This document shows positions 52,301-60,116 of a stretch of 64,000 nt of DNA, one piece after another. The notes below the pieces were generated by a model. It searched no databases. It was given only the letters and a program-made list of their open reading frames with translations, and was not told the DNA's origin. The translations under genes and the position numbers were made by a program. The DNA is from Flagellimonas lutaonensis (GTDB lineage: Bacteria; Bacteroidota; Bacteroidia; Flavobacteriales; Flavobacteriaceae): contig NZ_CP011071.1 of assembly GCF_000963865.1 (NCBI RefSeq), forward strand, positions 1,368,501 through 1,432,500, written 5' to 3'. The stretch's first letter is position 1; each line of letters starts with the position of its first letter.

Positions 52301-55300
52301 TGCCGAACGGTTCCAACTGAAAGAGATATGGGGCTTGTCCAAATTGGGCAACAGCTGAAATGGTACCATTGGCGCTACAGTCACTGGCGTTGGTTGAGGT
52401 CGCCGTCACTGCTAGGGCATTAGTGGATTCATCGATTGTAAAATCAGGCGAACTGATAGAACAGCCATCAAAAGGACCACCAACCTCACGCAACAGCACG
52501 TAATATACACCAGGAACCAGGGGCCCAAGATTTGGAACTGTCAAAGGGCCTGCTGGTGGATTCACGGAAGTTGTTCCCGTGATGCCCGTGGTAAGGTTTG
52601 ATTGGGCATTGAATATTTCATAAGTCACATCGGTGGCCAAAGGGTCAAAGTTATCGAAGGTAAAGGTCACATTGCCATCGTTGGCGCCCGTACAGGTCAC
52701 ATTGGATTCCACCAATGACGTAACCGTCATGTTTGACGGAGAGTTGATGGGCGCAGAAGCCGTTTCAAAATAGTAACAATTTGTTACCGTATCATAAACT
52801 ACAAATGTATAGGTGATGCCTGGAACCAGCCCGGTAAAGGTGGCAGTATCTGTATTGCCCACCGGAAGCGGGTCGGGACCGACATAAGTCGAGGAATAGG
52901 GAGCTGAAAAAGTTTCCAATATTGCAAACTGGTAGCTACCGCTTCCGACAACCGAAGATACAGTTACTATTGCCGTACCACCCGCAGCACAACTTGCCGT
53001 TGCCGTAGAAACATCGATATCCAGGTCATTAGGCGGTGATGCGATTATATTGGTCGTTCTGACAGAGCAACCATTGGCATCGATGACGTCTACCTCGTAG
53101 ATACCAAACTCCAAGATTGCAAAAGTATGGTCTTCGCCACCCGCAGTTGTGGTGTAGGTGCCTGAAAAGCCATTGTTCCCTGTAAGATGATAGGTGAACT
53201 CGGCAGTTCCTCCCGTCACATTTTGTACCGTGATGGAACCTGGATTGGTGCCTCCTCCCATTGAATCACAAGTAATCGGCTGAAGGTTAATGGTATAGGT
53301 AATGGCATTGGGCTCGTTTATCGTAACCGCGAATGGGGCAGAAACACAACCCTTGTTATCTATTATCGTTACTTCGTAATCACCTGCGGGAAGACCTGAC
53401 GTCTGAGTTCCGTAGTTGGTTGGCCCGTTGATTTCAACCACATTGATGACGTAGGGGGGTGAGCCCACTGAAGTATCGATGACCACATCCAACGCACCGG
53501 TGCTATCGCCGTTGCAAAGAACATGGGTAGGCGTCACAGAAGTAATCACGGGCGTTTGTGCCTCGGTGATGACTATTGGATTTGTGATCACTGTACAGGG
53601 CGATGGTGCTGTAGTGTCGGTAACCCTAAACACAAAGGTTCCGAAGGTATTGGTGCTAAAAACGTTGCCTGCGAAATTGGTGCTGAAATAGGTTGCGCCG
53701 CCATCATTGGACCATTCGTAAGAGTAGGCTCCTGAACCGCCAGCGGCATTGATGGTCACCGAGGCATCGGCCACACAGGTTAGGTCTGCCGTCAAAACTG
53801 CGCTGGCTGTCAGTTGCGGATTGATGGTCACCGATTGTTGTACGCCCATACAGCCAAAACCATCCCTGACATCAATTGTATAGGTGCCGGCGGTCAGGTT
53901 GATGAACGTATGGGTTGTTGCTGTCGATGGGGTTGGGGTCATCCAAGGGCCACCGTCCAAACTAAACTGGTAATTGCCGTTGCCGGCAGTAACATCGACC
54001 TGTATGGTTGCATCATTGTTGCCACTATAACAAGCGGTCGCCGTGGTGGTAAAGGTAATTCCGTTGGCAGGGGAAACTGTTATGGCCGCATCAATGGGGT
54101 CTTCACAATTGTTGGCATCCCTTGCCCTAACGATATAGTCACCAGGGGCCAAACCTGTAAATATGGTATTGTTTCCGTTGGTGGCAAAATCAAATCCCGC
54201 TATAATGCCCCCGATACCATTTTCAAGTTGAAAAATATAGGAAGGGGTTCCCCCAGAAGCCGTGGCTGTAATGACGGCACCATCGGTACATGTAGCAGGC
54301 GATGTCAAATTCGCGGAAGCGATTACCGGAGTAGGTTCGTTCAAGATTTGGTTCAAGGTTATAATACAACTGTTATCAAGTACATCGCGCACTTCAATAG
54401 TGTAGTTTCCGGCGGTAAGACCTGAAAGTGTAATGGGGCTTGCGGGCTGTGGCGCCGAATATCCACCACCATTCACTTGGTACTCAAAACCGTTTATGGC
54501 ATCGAAGTTTTCCACTTCAAAAGTGATTCTTCCGTCAGCACCGGCGTTACACGTGATGTCAGAGAAAGCAGTAATGTTGGCATCAAAGACATTGCCGCTT
54601 TCAACCAACACATTTGCCTGTGTGGTACAATTGCTGCCGTAATCGACAGTTATAGTGTGGTTGCCCGGCGTTACATTGTTGAAGACGTTGGACGATTGAA
54701 AAGCCCCTGCATTCAAACTGTAGGTATATGTGGGGTCGTTGGGCAAAACGGTAATATTTCCACTGCCATCACAATTATAGGCCACCGTAAAGCTTAAGGT
54801 AGGCTCAGCAGGAAGGGGGGCAATTATAATGTCGGGTAACGTAATAAAACATGAAATGGCATTGGCGTCACGCACTCTGATTGAATAGGTGCCATCTACG
54901 AGCCCTGTAAAAGTTATTCCACCTGTTGTAGGGGCAGACCACGTGGCACCATTGAGACTATATTGATAGTCTCCTGAGCCGCCAGATGTTGGAGTTACAC
55001 TCCCTACTGTGATTTCCCCATTTTGGGTACAGGTATAATTCTGGGTGATTTGGGCTTCAGCAACCAATTGTGCAGGCTCATTGACGGCAACAACCACACT
55101 TGCATCACAATTGTTCACATCTCTTACCCTGACCGTATAACTACCTGCGGTCAGATTGAAGAAATCGGTTGTTGTTTGGTAATTGGCACCGTTGTCAATA
55201 CTGTATTCATAAGGGCCTTCACCTCCCGAAGCGGCCAAGGTTATGGAACCATCGGCACCTCCGAAGCAAGTGACATTGGTTACTGTGGGTGTTATTGAAA

Positions 55301-58300
55301 TTGGGGCATCTTGAACAACGGCAATGTCAAAAGAGGCCTCACAGAAACCCGCATTACCGTTATTGTCTCGCACATACACATCATAATCACCTGTGCCAGT
55401 TACCGTTACCGGGTTGCTGGTCGCGAAATCGCCTGGCGTTGGGGTTACCCCATCGTTCACCACGGCATATACATAATTGCCATCGCCACCGGCAGCTGTA
55501 ATGTCGATATCGGTATCGGTACCACATGCCGTAATGTTGGGTGCGGTTGCCGTTACCGTCAACTCTGGGTTGATGGTGATTGTTTCAGAATCGGTACAAT
55601 TATTTCCGTCGCGCACATCAATGGTGTACGTTCCAGACGTTAAACCACTGAACACATTGTTGGTGGTAAAGGCACCACCATTCAAGCTATACTCAAAGTT
55701 GCCATCCCCACCTGAGGTTACGCTTGCCGTCAAGGCAAGCCCCACGGCATCATCATAACAAACATCGTTTGGGGTAATCTGCAGTACCGGTGCAACGGCC
55801 GCATTCAGATTAAAAGTGGTCGAAACGGTACAGCCATTGGCGTCTGTCACCGAAGCTGTATATGTGCCCGTCTGTGTCAAGTTGTTGAACACCCCGGTCG
55901 AATTGGTTCCGAAGAGGGTTGTATCTGGGTTGGTAAGGGTAAAGGTATTGCTTCCCCAACCGCCAGTGGAAGTCAAGACCACACTACCATCTGTAGTACA
56001 AGTGGGCTGTGTTTCTGCAGCACTGATGGTCAATGCGGCTGTGGGCGCATTTATGGTCACATCGGCTGTGGCCGTACAGTTGGTTTCGTTGTCGGTGACC
56101 ACAATGGTGTAGGTGCCATCATCCAACCCCGTAAGGTTGATGGTAGCACTGGTTTCGTTGGTCCCATTAAAGGCGGAAGGACCTGTAACCGTGTAATCAT
56201 ACGAAGTATTGAAGCCTGAAACGGTGAATAGCGCCTCACCGTCAGTATCGTTAAAACAGGTCACATTTTGAACCAATTGGCCCACAACACCAATCGGGGT
56301 CACTGGGTCTATGGTAAAATCCTCTGAATACACACACCCCTTGTCATCAGTTACCCTGAAGGTATAGGTGCCCGGCGCCAAACCATCGAAATCAGCGGTG
56401 TTTCCTGAAATGGAAGTGGCCGCTATGGGTGATGGCGCGGTAATCTCAAAAAGATAGGGGGCATTGCCATCCACTACCGTAACGGTTACATCAGAAGTCT
56501 GTGTCGGGCAGTTTGGCGGTGTGGCCGAAAAGGTCAGATCCGTAGGAGGATTCAACGGGTCAATGGTCACAGGGTTGGTTACAAACGTACAACCGCTTGC
56601 ATCACGAATAGTGATATTATACGTGCCGTCGGTCAGGTTCGAAAAAGTTTCGGCCCCTACCCCACTAACAAAGTTCACCCCATCGATACTATATTCGTAA
56701 GGGCCTGTACCGCCCGAAACGCCTTGTGCCTCGATAATGCCGTTTTGCAGACAGGTATAGTCTTGAACAAGTACCGCATTACCAGAAATGCCACTTGTTG
56801 GAGTTGATACGGTTTGATATTCGAAATAGTCGCAAGCCGCGCTTCCTTTTCTTTGGTTTATCACAATGGCGTAATCGCCTGCCGCCAGACCAGTGAACAC
56901 ACCAGATGAATTGGAGGCAAGGGCATTGTTGACATCATAGTTGTTTTCATCAAAAGTTGTGGCATCAAACAGATAATAGGTAAGCTGATATCCATTGCTA
57001 CTAACCAAATTGAATTGGATAGATCCTGTAGAATCTCCAAAACATTGTACATCAACCACGGTTGTGGGGGCGTAATCTGCTGCAGGCTGAAACTGTATGG
57101 TCACTGTATTTGATATAGCCGAGCAGTTATTTCTGTCCACCACTATAAAGGTGTAATCACCTGGATCAAGAATATCAAAAATGACACTTGTTTGGAATTC
57201 ACTTGCGGGAATGTCATTTACCGTGGGATAAGATATTTGGGTAATTCCACCCTCATCAACATAAGACCAAATGGCGTAAGTGTGAGGGGTTTGACCACCT
57301 GAAGAACTCATTTGGATGTTTCCTTCACGACATGTGATATGCTGAGAAATACTAGCTGTTAAATCAAGATCGGTCAAATCTTGTATGACAACCTGTTCGG
57401 TGTGGTTACAGCCATCGTCGGTGGTCACCAGAACATCGTAGGTGCCTGGGTTTAGATTCTGAAAAGTGTAATTGTTGTCGTCGGAAGGGCCGTATGTATC
57501 AACCGTGGTTCCTCCTTGAGAGATTTCATAGTAGTACTGGGGCTCTACATCCAATACATTTATGGAGATTTCGCCCAGACCGTTGCAATCAGTATCTCTG
57601 GTCGTTACATCGACCTGAAAATTCCTTTCAAGGATTCCGATGTTGTCCAGCACAAACACACAGCCGTCAACTACACCTTGCTGCCTCATCTCTACCCTAT
57701 AGGCGCCGTTTGTAGCAATATCAAAACTCGGGTTTGACTGGTAGGCAACCAAGATGTTACTTGTTACGGCATCGACCAGTTGAAATTCATAGTCGATGGG
57801 CATATTGGTGACTGTTATGTTGCCGGGGGTGTTGCATATAATATCGCTGCTATTGTACTGGGGGTCAAGCGGGTTTTTATAGATGTTGAAATAGAACCTG
57901 CTGAAACACCCGTTCTGGTAGTTGATCTGTAGGCGGTATTGCCCGGCATCCGAAGCAAGAAAATCACTTCCGGTGTCAACGGTGTTCCATGTACAGCCGT
58001 TGTCTTTGTTGGCACAATCTGGGGTTGAAGCGGTACAGCTGGCCTCATCCAATTGCTCCCAAACAATGCTCTGAGCATCGGGAATGTTTATTTGGATGAG
58101 CTCAGTGTCGTTCAATCCACATAAAAACACCTGTGGCAGCTCTTCGCCATCATTGGGGCAGACAACGATTTCTCCTTCTACCGTGTTCGAGGTATCGTTG
58201 ATCAGATCGGTGATGGGGTTGGTCTGTGTAGCCCCAAAGAGCGTCACAATGATTATTTCCTGAAAACCCTTACAAGGGTCGGCCACATCTTTGTCAACGA

Positions 58301-60116
58301 TATAGATACCGGTGTCACTTACCAACAAGGTGCTGGGGTCGTTGTCTGGGTCACCATCCGTGATCACGGTGTCTCCCGGATCTATAAGGTGGTCACCGTT
58401 GTTGTCCAAATACCAGGTATACGTATCAAAATTGTCTCCCGCGTCCAACAAAACATTATCGCCGCACAGTTGCACGGTTCTGGTAAAATCGCAGCTTTCA
58501 AGGTCATCCAACAAAAAATTGGTCGCGCCAGGGGTTACAAATCCGCAGCTGTCAAAATCGGAAACACTGGGATCATCGGTAATCTGGTTGTTGTTTATGA
58601 CACCTTGATAGGTAGAATAGGCCAAATTGGTTATCTGGTCGGTACAGGCATCGATAAAGTCAAAACAATTTTCGGCCACCCTTACCCGCATTCTGATTTC
58701 GGTCAAGGGATCGCCCACCTCGATTAGATTATCAGGAACAGTAAAAACTATTTCCCTTGTGGGGGCATTATAAACATATGTTACCCCGGGAGGGAGTACC
58801 ATGTTCAGTTCATCAAGGGTAACGTTAATGGGCAAGATGTCCCGTATGGTATAATTGGTGGCATCATCGTTGCCAATATTCACAAAAGAAAGCACATAAT
58901 CCAAGTACTGTCCAAGGTTGACGCCCGCGCCTGTTATATCGTTTCCCGCAATGTCTTCAACACGTTTTTCAAGAACGATTTCCGGTTCGATGATCTCAAC
59001 GTTGAACGAATTAAAGAATGGGTAGTACTGGTCGCCGTTTGAAGTAAACCGAAACGTTGCTGCCGTTTCATTGTTGGGAATCACCGAATTGACAGGGTTG
59101 TTTAACAGGAACATGTCCGTGTCGTATCCCAAGGTGTTCACACTATTGGGGTTACGATTGGTGGTTATGGTGCCGTTCAGTGAAATATTGCTATTGAAAA
59201 AATTGCTGGCAGGATTTGCAGCATTGCTAATGGTGGTGAACGAGCCATTGCTGGCGGCACGAATGCGCATACGGTCACCGGTAATTCTGTTATCGCCCTC
59301 GAGTGCAGCGGCGCCTAAATAGGCGTTTACGGGCCCAGCCGGAATGGTATTGAAACCGCTGTAATTTATGTTCACGTTGGAATTTGCACTGTTCACCCTT
59401 GCAAAACCATCGAATGTGGTGATCAATTTTCCTGTAAGGGTTGGGTTTTCATATACAATGACCAGTGTCCAACCGCCGGCAGCCCCTCCTCCTGGGGAAA
59501 GGGAACCTACCACCGACCTGATGTTGGCAACCGTATAGTCACCTTCCGGGTTTGGCAGGGCCGACACCAGTGCCGTTACATCTGCATAGCACGCGTACGG
59601 ACTGTTTTGGCGCATACTGTTGTCGGTGCTGGTAAAGCCATCATAAATAATTTCATCGGCGGTGACGTCTACGTACGAACCGCCCGGCACCATGAATTTA
59701 ACCTGGTTAAAGTCGTTTTGTCGGTTGGTGCCCACCGGCTGCCCGGCCTGTTGGCTGGGATAAGTGGCGGACCAATAAAGTCCGGCGTAACGAATTTGGT
59801 TACAGTTGGCCTGGGGAAAAGTAAAGGTTGCCCGACTTGAACTGAAGGTGCTCGGATCATTGTCAACATCGATGTACTGCATGTTCAACCAGTCATTGTA
59901 GGTCGAAGAGTTGCCCGTGGCATTGTATGGGTCTTCGGGCTCGGTGGAACCCGTTCCCCCATCACGGTTTACGATATTGTTGGCGATAAAGGTCAGGTCG
60001 CCCTTGATATTGTTCTGATATCGAATATCAAAGGTGTTGTATTCTTGTGAAAATCCAATAAAAGAGAATAGGCCTATGCCGAGACATAGTGCTATTCGTA
60101 ACAGCCGGTTTTTCAT
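46359..60116 (-). CDS. Giant SprB-repeat surface adhesin with T9SS type B sorting domain
   Basis: This 4585-residue exported adhesin has a signal peptide (about 1-24, ending GFSQ). An N-terminal region (about 25-830) contains a DUF11-like conserved-repeat segment near 390-500 with LDYVLSFVNIGNDDATNYTI. It is followed by a long array of about 42 SprB-like modules (80-95 residues each), recognised by the pattern VTCxGxxDGxI ... GGxxPYxYS ... GxYxVxVxDxNGC. It ends in a type B C-terminal sorting domain (about 4500-4585: IPNFFTPDGDGTNDYW, IFDRYGRELY, GDYWYVIKL). The modules form seven ordered classes that repeat as blocks. It is presumably moved on the cell surface or displayed by T9SS. The ATG abuts the stop of the SprF/SPOR gene with no gap (TAAATG), and its likely cognate SprF lies downstream. 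Confidence 0.95.
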   Translation of the reverse strand: MKNRLLRIALCLGIGLFSFIGFSQEYNTFDIRYQNNIKGDLTFIANNIVNRDGGTGSTEPEDPYNATGNSSTYNDWLNMQYIDVDNDPSTFSSSRATFTFPQANCNQIRYAGLYWSATYPSQQAGQPVGTNRQNDFNQVKFMVPGGSYVDVTADEIIYDGFTSTDNSMRQNSPYACYADVTALVSALPNPEGDYTVANIRSVVGSLSPGGGAAGGWTLVIVYENPTLTGKLITTFDGFARVNSANSNVNINYSGFNTIPAGPVNAYLGAAALEGDNRITGDRMRIRAASNGSFTTISNAANPASNFFNSNISLNGTITTNRNPNSVNTLGYDTDMFLLNNPVNSVIPNNETAATFRFTSNGDQYYPFFNSFNVEIIEPEIVLEKRVEDIAGNDITGAGVNLGQYLDYVLSFVNIGNDDATNYTIRDILPINVTLDELNMVLPPGVTYVYNAPTREIVFTVPDNLIEVGDPLTEIRMRVRVAENCFDFIDACTDQITNLAYSTYQGVINNNQITDDPSVSDFDSCGFVTPGATNFLLDDLESCDFTRTVQLCGDNVLLDAGDNFDTYTWYLDNNGDHLIDPGDTVITDGDPDNDPSTLLVSDTGIYIVDKDVADPCKGFQEIIIVTLFGATQTNPITDLINDTSNTVEGEIVVCPNDGEELPQVFLCGLNDTELIQINIPDAQSIVWEQLDEASCTASTPDCANKDNGCTWNTVDTGSDFLASDAGQYRLQINYQNGCFSRFYFNIYKNPLDPQYNSSDIICNTPGNITVTNMPIDYEFQLVDAVTSNILVAYQSNPSFDIATNGAYRVEMRQQGVVDGCVFVLDNIGILERNFQVDVTTRDTDCNGLGEISINVLDVEPQYYYEISQGGTTVDTYGPSDDNNYTFQNLNPGTYDVLVTTDDGCNHTEQVVIQDLTDLDLTASISQHITCREGNIQMSSSGGQTPHTYAIWSYVDEGGITQISYPTVNDIPASEFQTSVIFDILDPGDYTFIVVDRNNCSAISNTVTIQFQPAADYAPTTVVDVQCFGDSTGSIQFNLVSSNGYQLTYYLFDATTFDENNYDVNNALASNSSGVFTGLAAGDYAIVINQRKGSAACDYFEYQTVSTPTSGISGNAVLVQDYTCLQNGIIEAQGVSGGTGPYEYSIDGVNFVSGVGAETFSNLTDGTYNITIRDASGCTFVTNPVTIDPLNPPTDLTFSATPPNCPTQTSDVTVTVVDGNAPYLFEITAPSPIAATSISGNTADFDGLAPGTYTFRVTDDKGCVYSEDFTIDPVTPIGVVGQLVQNVTCFNDTDGEALFTVSGFNTSYDYTVTGPSAFNGTNETSATINLTGLDDGTYTIVVTDNETNCTATADVTINAPTAALTISAAETQPTCTTDGSVVLTSTGGWGSNTFTLTNPDTTLFGTNSTGVFNNLTQTGTYTASVTDANGCTVSTTFNLNAAVAPVLQITPNDVCYDDAVGLALTASVTSGGDGNFEYSLNGGAFTTNNVFSGLTSGTYTIDVRDGNNCTDSETITINPELTVTATAPNITACGTDTDIDITAAGGDGNYVYAVVNDGVTPTPGDFATSNPVTVTGTGDYDVYVRDNNGNAGFCEASFDIAVVQDAPISITPTVTNVTCFGGADGSITLAASGGEGPYEYSIDNGANYQTTTDFFNLTAGSYTVRVRDVNNCDASVVVAVNEPAQLVAEAQITQNYTCTQNGEITVGSVTPTSGGSGDYQYSLNGATWSAPTTGGITFTGLVDGTYSIRVRDANAISCFITLPDIIIAPLPAEPTLSFTVAYNCDGSGNITVLPNDPTYTYSLNAGAFQSSNVFNNVTPGNHTITVDYGSNCTTQANVLVESGNVFDANITAFSDITCNAGADGRITFEVENFDAINGFEYQVNGGGYSAPQPASPITLSGLTAGNYTIEVRDVLDNSCIITLNQILNEPTPVIASANLTSPATCTDGAVITATASGGTPSYIFQLENGIGGIIAGFDFATNGNNTIFTGLAPGDYIVRARDANNCEDPIDAAITVSPANGITFTTTATACYSGNNDATIQVDVTAGNGNYQFSLDGGPWMTPTPSTATTHTFINLTAGTYTIDVRDGFGCMGVQQSVTINPQLTASAVLTADLTCVADASVTINAAGGSGAYSYEWSNDGGATYFSTNFAGNVFSTNTFGTFVFRVTDTTAPSPCTVITNPIVITEAQTPVITSVTPTHVLCNGDSTGALDVVIDTSVGSPPYVINVVEINGPTNYGTQTSGLPAGDYEVTIIDNKGCVSAPFAVTINEPNAITYTINLQPITCDSMGGGTNPGSITVQNVTGGTAEFTYHLTGNNGFSGTYTTTAGGEDHTFAILEFGIYEVDVIDANGCSVRTTNIIASPPNDLDIDVSTATASCAAGGTAIVTVSSVVGSGSYQFAILETFSAPYSSTYVGPDPLPVGNTDTATFTGLVPGITYTFVVYDTVTNCYYFETASAPINSPSNMTVTSLVESNVTCTGANDGNVTFTFDNFDPLATDVTYEIFNAQSNLTTGITGTTSVNPPAGPLTVPNLGPLVPGVYYVLLREVGGPFDGCSISSPDFTIDESTNALAVTATSTNASDCSANGTISAVAQFGQAPYLFQLEPFGNPVPTPATWTGVSTNGLFTGLANGNYTVYVRDAYDCIQPFDITVGLDPRPEITVAVVDECVAEGTFEVLVTLTNPAVASAPFQLSINGGPSQNITFNGSNQYTVTGLSSGLGQTISVTDLNGCSDTDPFNIQPPLQFNAAVTTLLDCEAAPANNAEITIDVTAGSGNYDYEIDGPGAADQARTAMAGNTITWTGASAAGSYTVTVYDTSTSVPNCLGSMVVDVPPLVTPNINVDAFTDVTCNGVDDGAITVSSTDVGIGPYTYEIVSGPGSSAVFPIAPTSSSTTSATFTGLEGTLGGITYTIRATAANSCFVETTQVITQPDVVTVPAPTVVEFGCTAGNNPNNATITIDDLAITGGSGTYVIYEFIEEDDPNTVPVEAPVVVQSGGNPVYIETDPAGGVYTINVYDNNGCVGATTATIQPYDELLSATAAITNPLSCTPGSDGEITITATSTNSDPTRFEYSIDNGATWQNTGTHANPEVFTGLSAGTHNFLIRHIDTGCIITASETITDPNTFTIDVNVVNDVICFGTQSGQVTFELVDATYPGGFDWEIWDTNGTPANTADDTSVATGTEAGNGPTLPIALFAGDYYVEVTQTNFPDCTNIEAFTIAGPSAAITANVNVEEITCVPGNDGVIEITNVQGGWGGYRYYVDQVPNPDPNNPANYFPNPRFENLSAGTYEIWVIDQNGCPEQLPDETLNVPSPIAATLAITNPNCTNIEGAIEVSAPTGGQGSNYSYQLVRNGTNVGSPQTSRAFNNLGAGTYEVIVSDQWGCSLTTNAVLLYDEIVPTATVDKPIDCTPDPGGHVTISQTGGSGTFDYAVEFPDSSTPLPDILASASATFTNLTMPGTYTFTITDTATGHTCVKTIDVPLDDKVDPVLLNATITHVSCNGGSDGSILANLDSTTDDNPPYQYELIGLAGAPSRPLQNNPLFTGLPAGSYDVRVVSARGCEDIRTETITEPNALTASAVATPFACAPDNTVNTSTVTITATDGTAPYLYSIDGVNYQTGNSFEIIDNGAAQTIDFYVTDANGCPFTDSIIIQPLNTFALNASQNIAITCVNPEEVILTVTEGHPSGHTYTFELLPNGNPNGSFTSSTATTATFELSAAGSYTFRATNDTTGCYEETTYVINPYDLIDVTAIATAPAICFGDNNGALEVTINDYIGDFDFEVFDQENNPIQNGTGTSTSNPFTFAVSNLSGGNFYVRITETGAGSSLCSDDTNMVTIVSPDMPLDATPVEVANVTCTNDQGEIEVTPTGGYAPYDIVLTNNATSQVYTVNDVTSHVFTGLSEGSFDVQITDNGGCVINRSLTLTQPLPITAGIDATPTTLACYGDTNATVTAINVLNGEGVYQYQLNTYDATGTVIAFTSGAQSSPIFNNLGAGIYSITVSDDWNCGVETAQVTISEPVEVMASLIQLSPLTCNNQAQIELTATGGTGPYEFSADGSTYAPMSGGNTHTFNVNAGVYQYYIRDAFGCEAMISNQVSIDMVPPLTIDIDDSAAVINCTGEASATIITNVTGGLGNYSYELFSDAALTNLVSGPQASDTFSGLVAGNYYVRVTSQDCMEVSPVIPIVDPIPLQVDRQEFTDVTCAGENDGTISVEVSGGTGEIFYAITPNLNQFDTVNTFTDLAPGVYDVIAQDRNGCFIPFQFTIAEPSPITVTTVNVLDEVCAGSADGSIEISISGGTAPYRASLNSNNDTDFVDGQTLFNNLPAGTHVIFVRDANDCDANIIVDIAPGVNLNATVEPIYECSGNIPDNRIEVTLEDASVSGDVMYALDSTDPADLQLAPDFTNMAPGNHYLTIAHSNGCVNIVDFEIIGFEPLTLTLEQNNINEITAVAAGGLEDYTFYFGDVNNGTDNTFYINRTDTYTVTVVDQNGCEISADIFMEFIDIEIPNFFTPDGDGTNDYWLPNNLEGFPDVLMIIFDRYGRELYRMRYGDQGWDGMYQNNHLPTGDYWYVIKLQGENDDREFIGHFTLYR

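Noticed and set aside
46359-60116. CRISPR array or recent DNA tandem repeat in the long repetitive region
   Set aside because: The repetition is at protein level with strongly diverged DNA; there are no short identical repeats with spacers.
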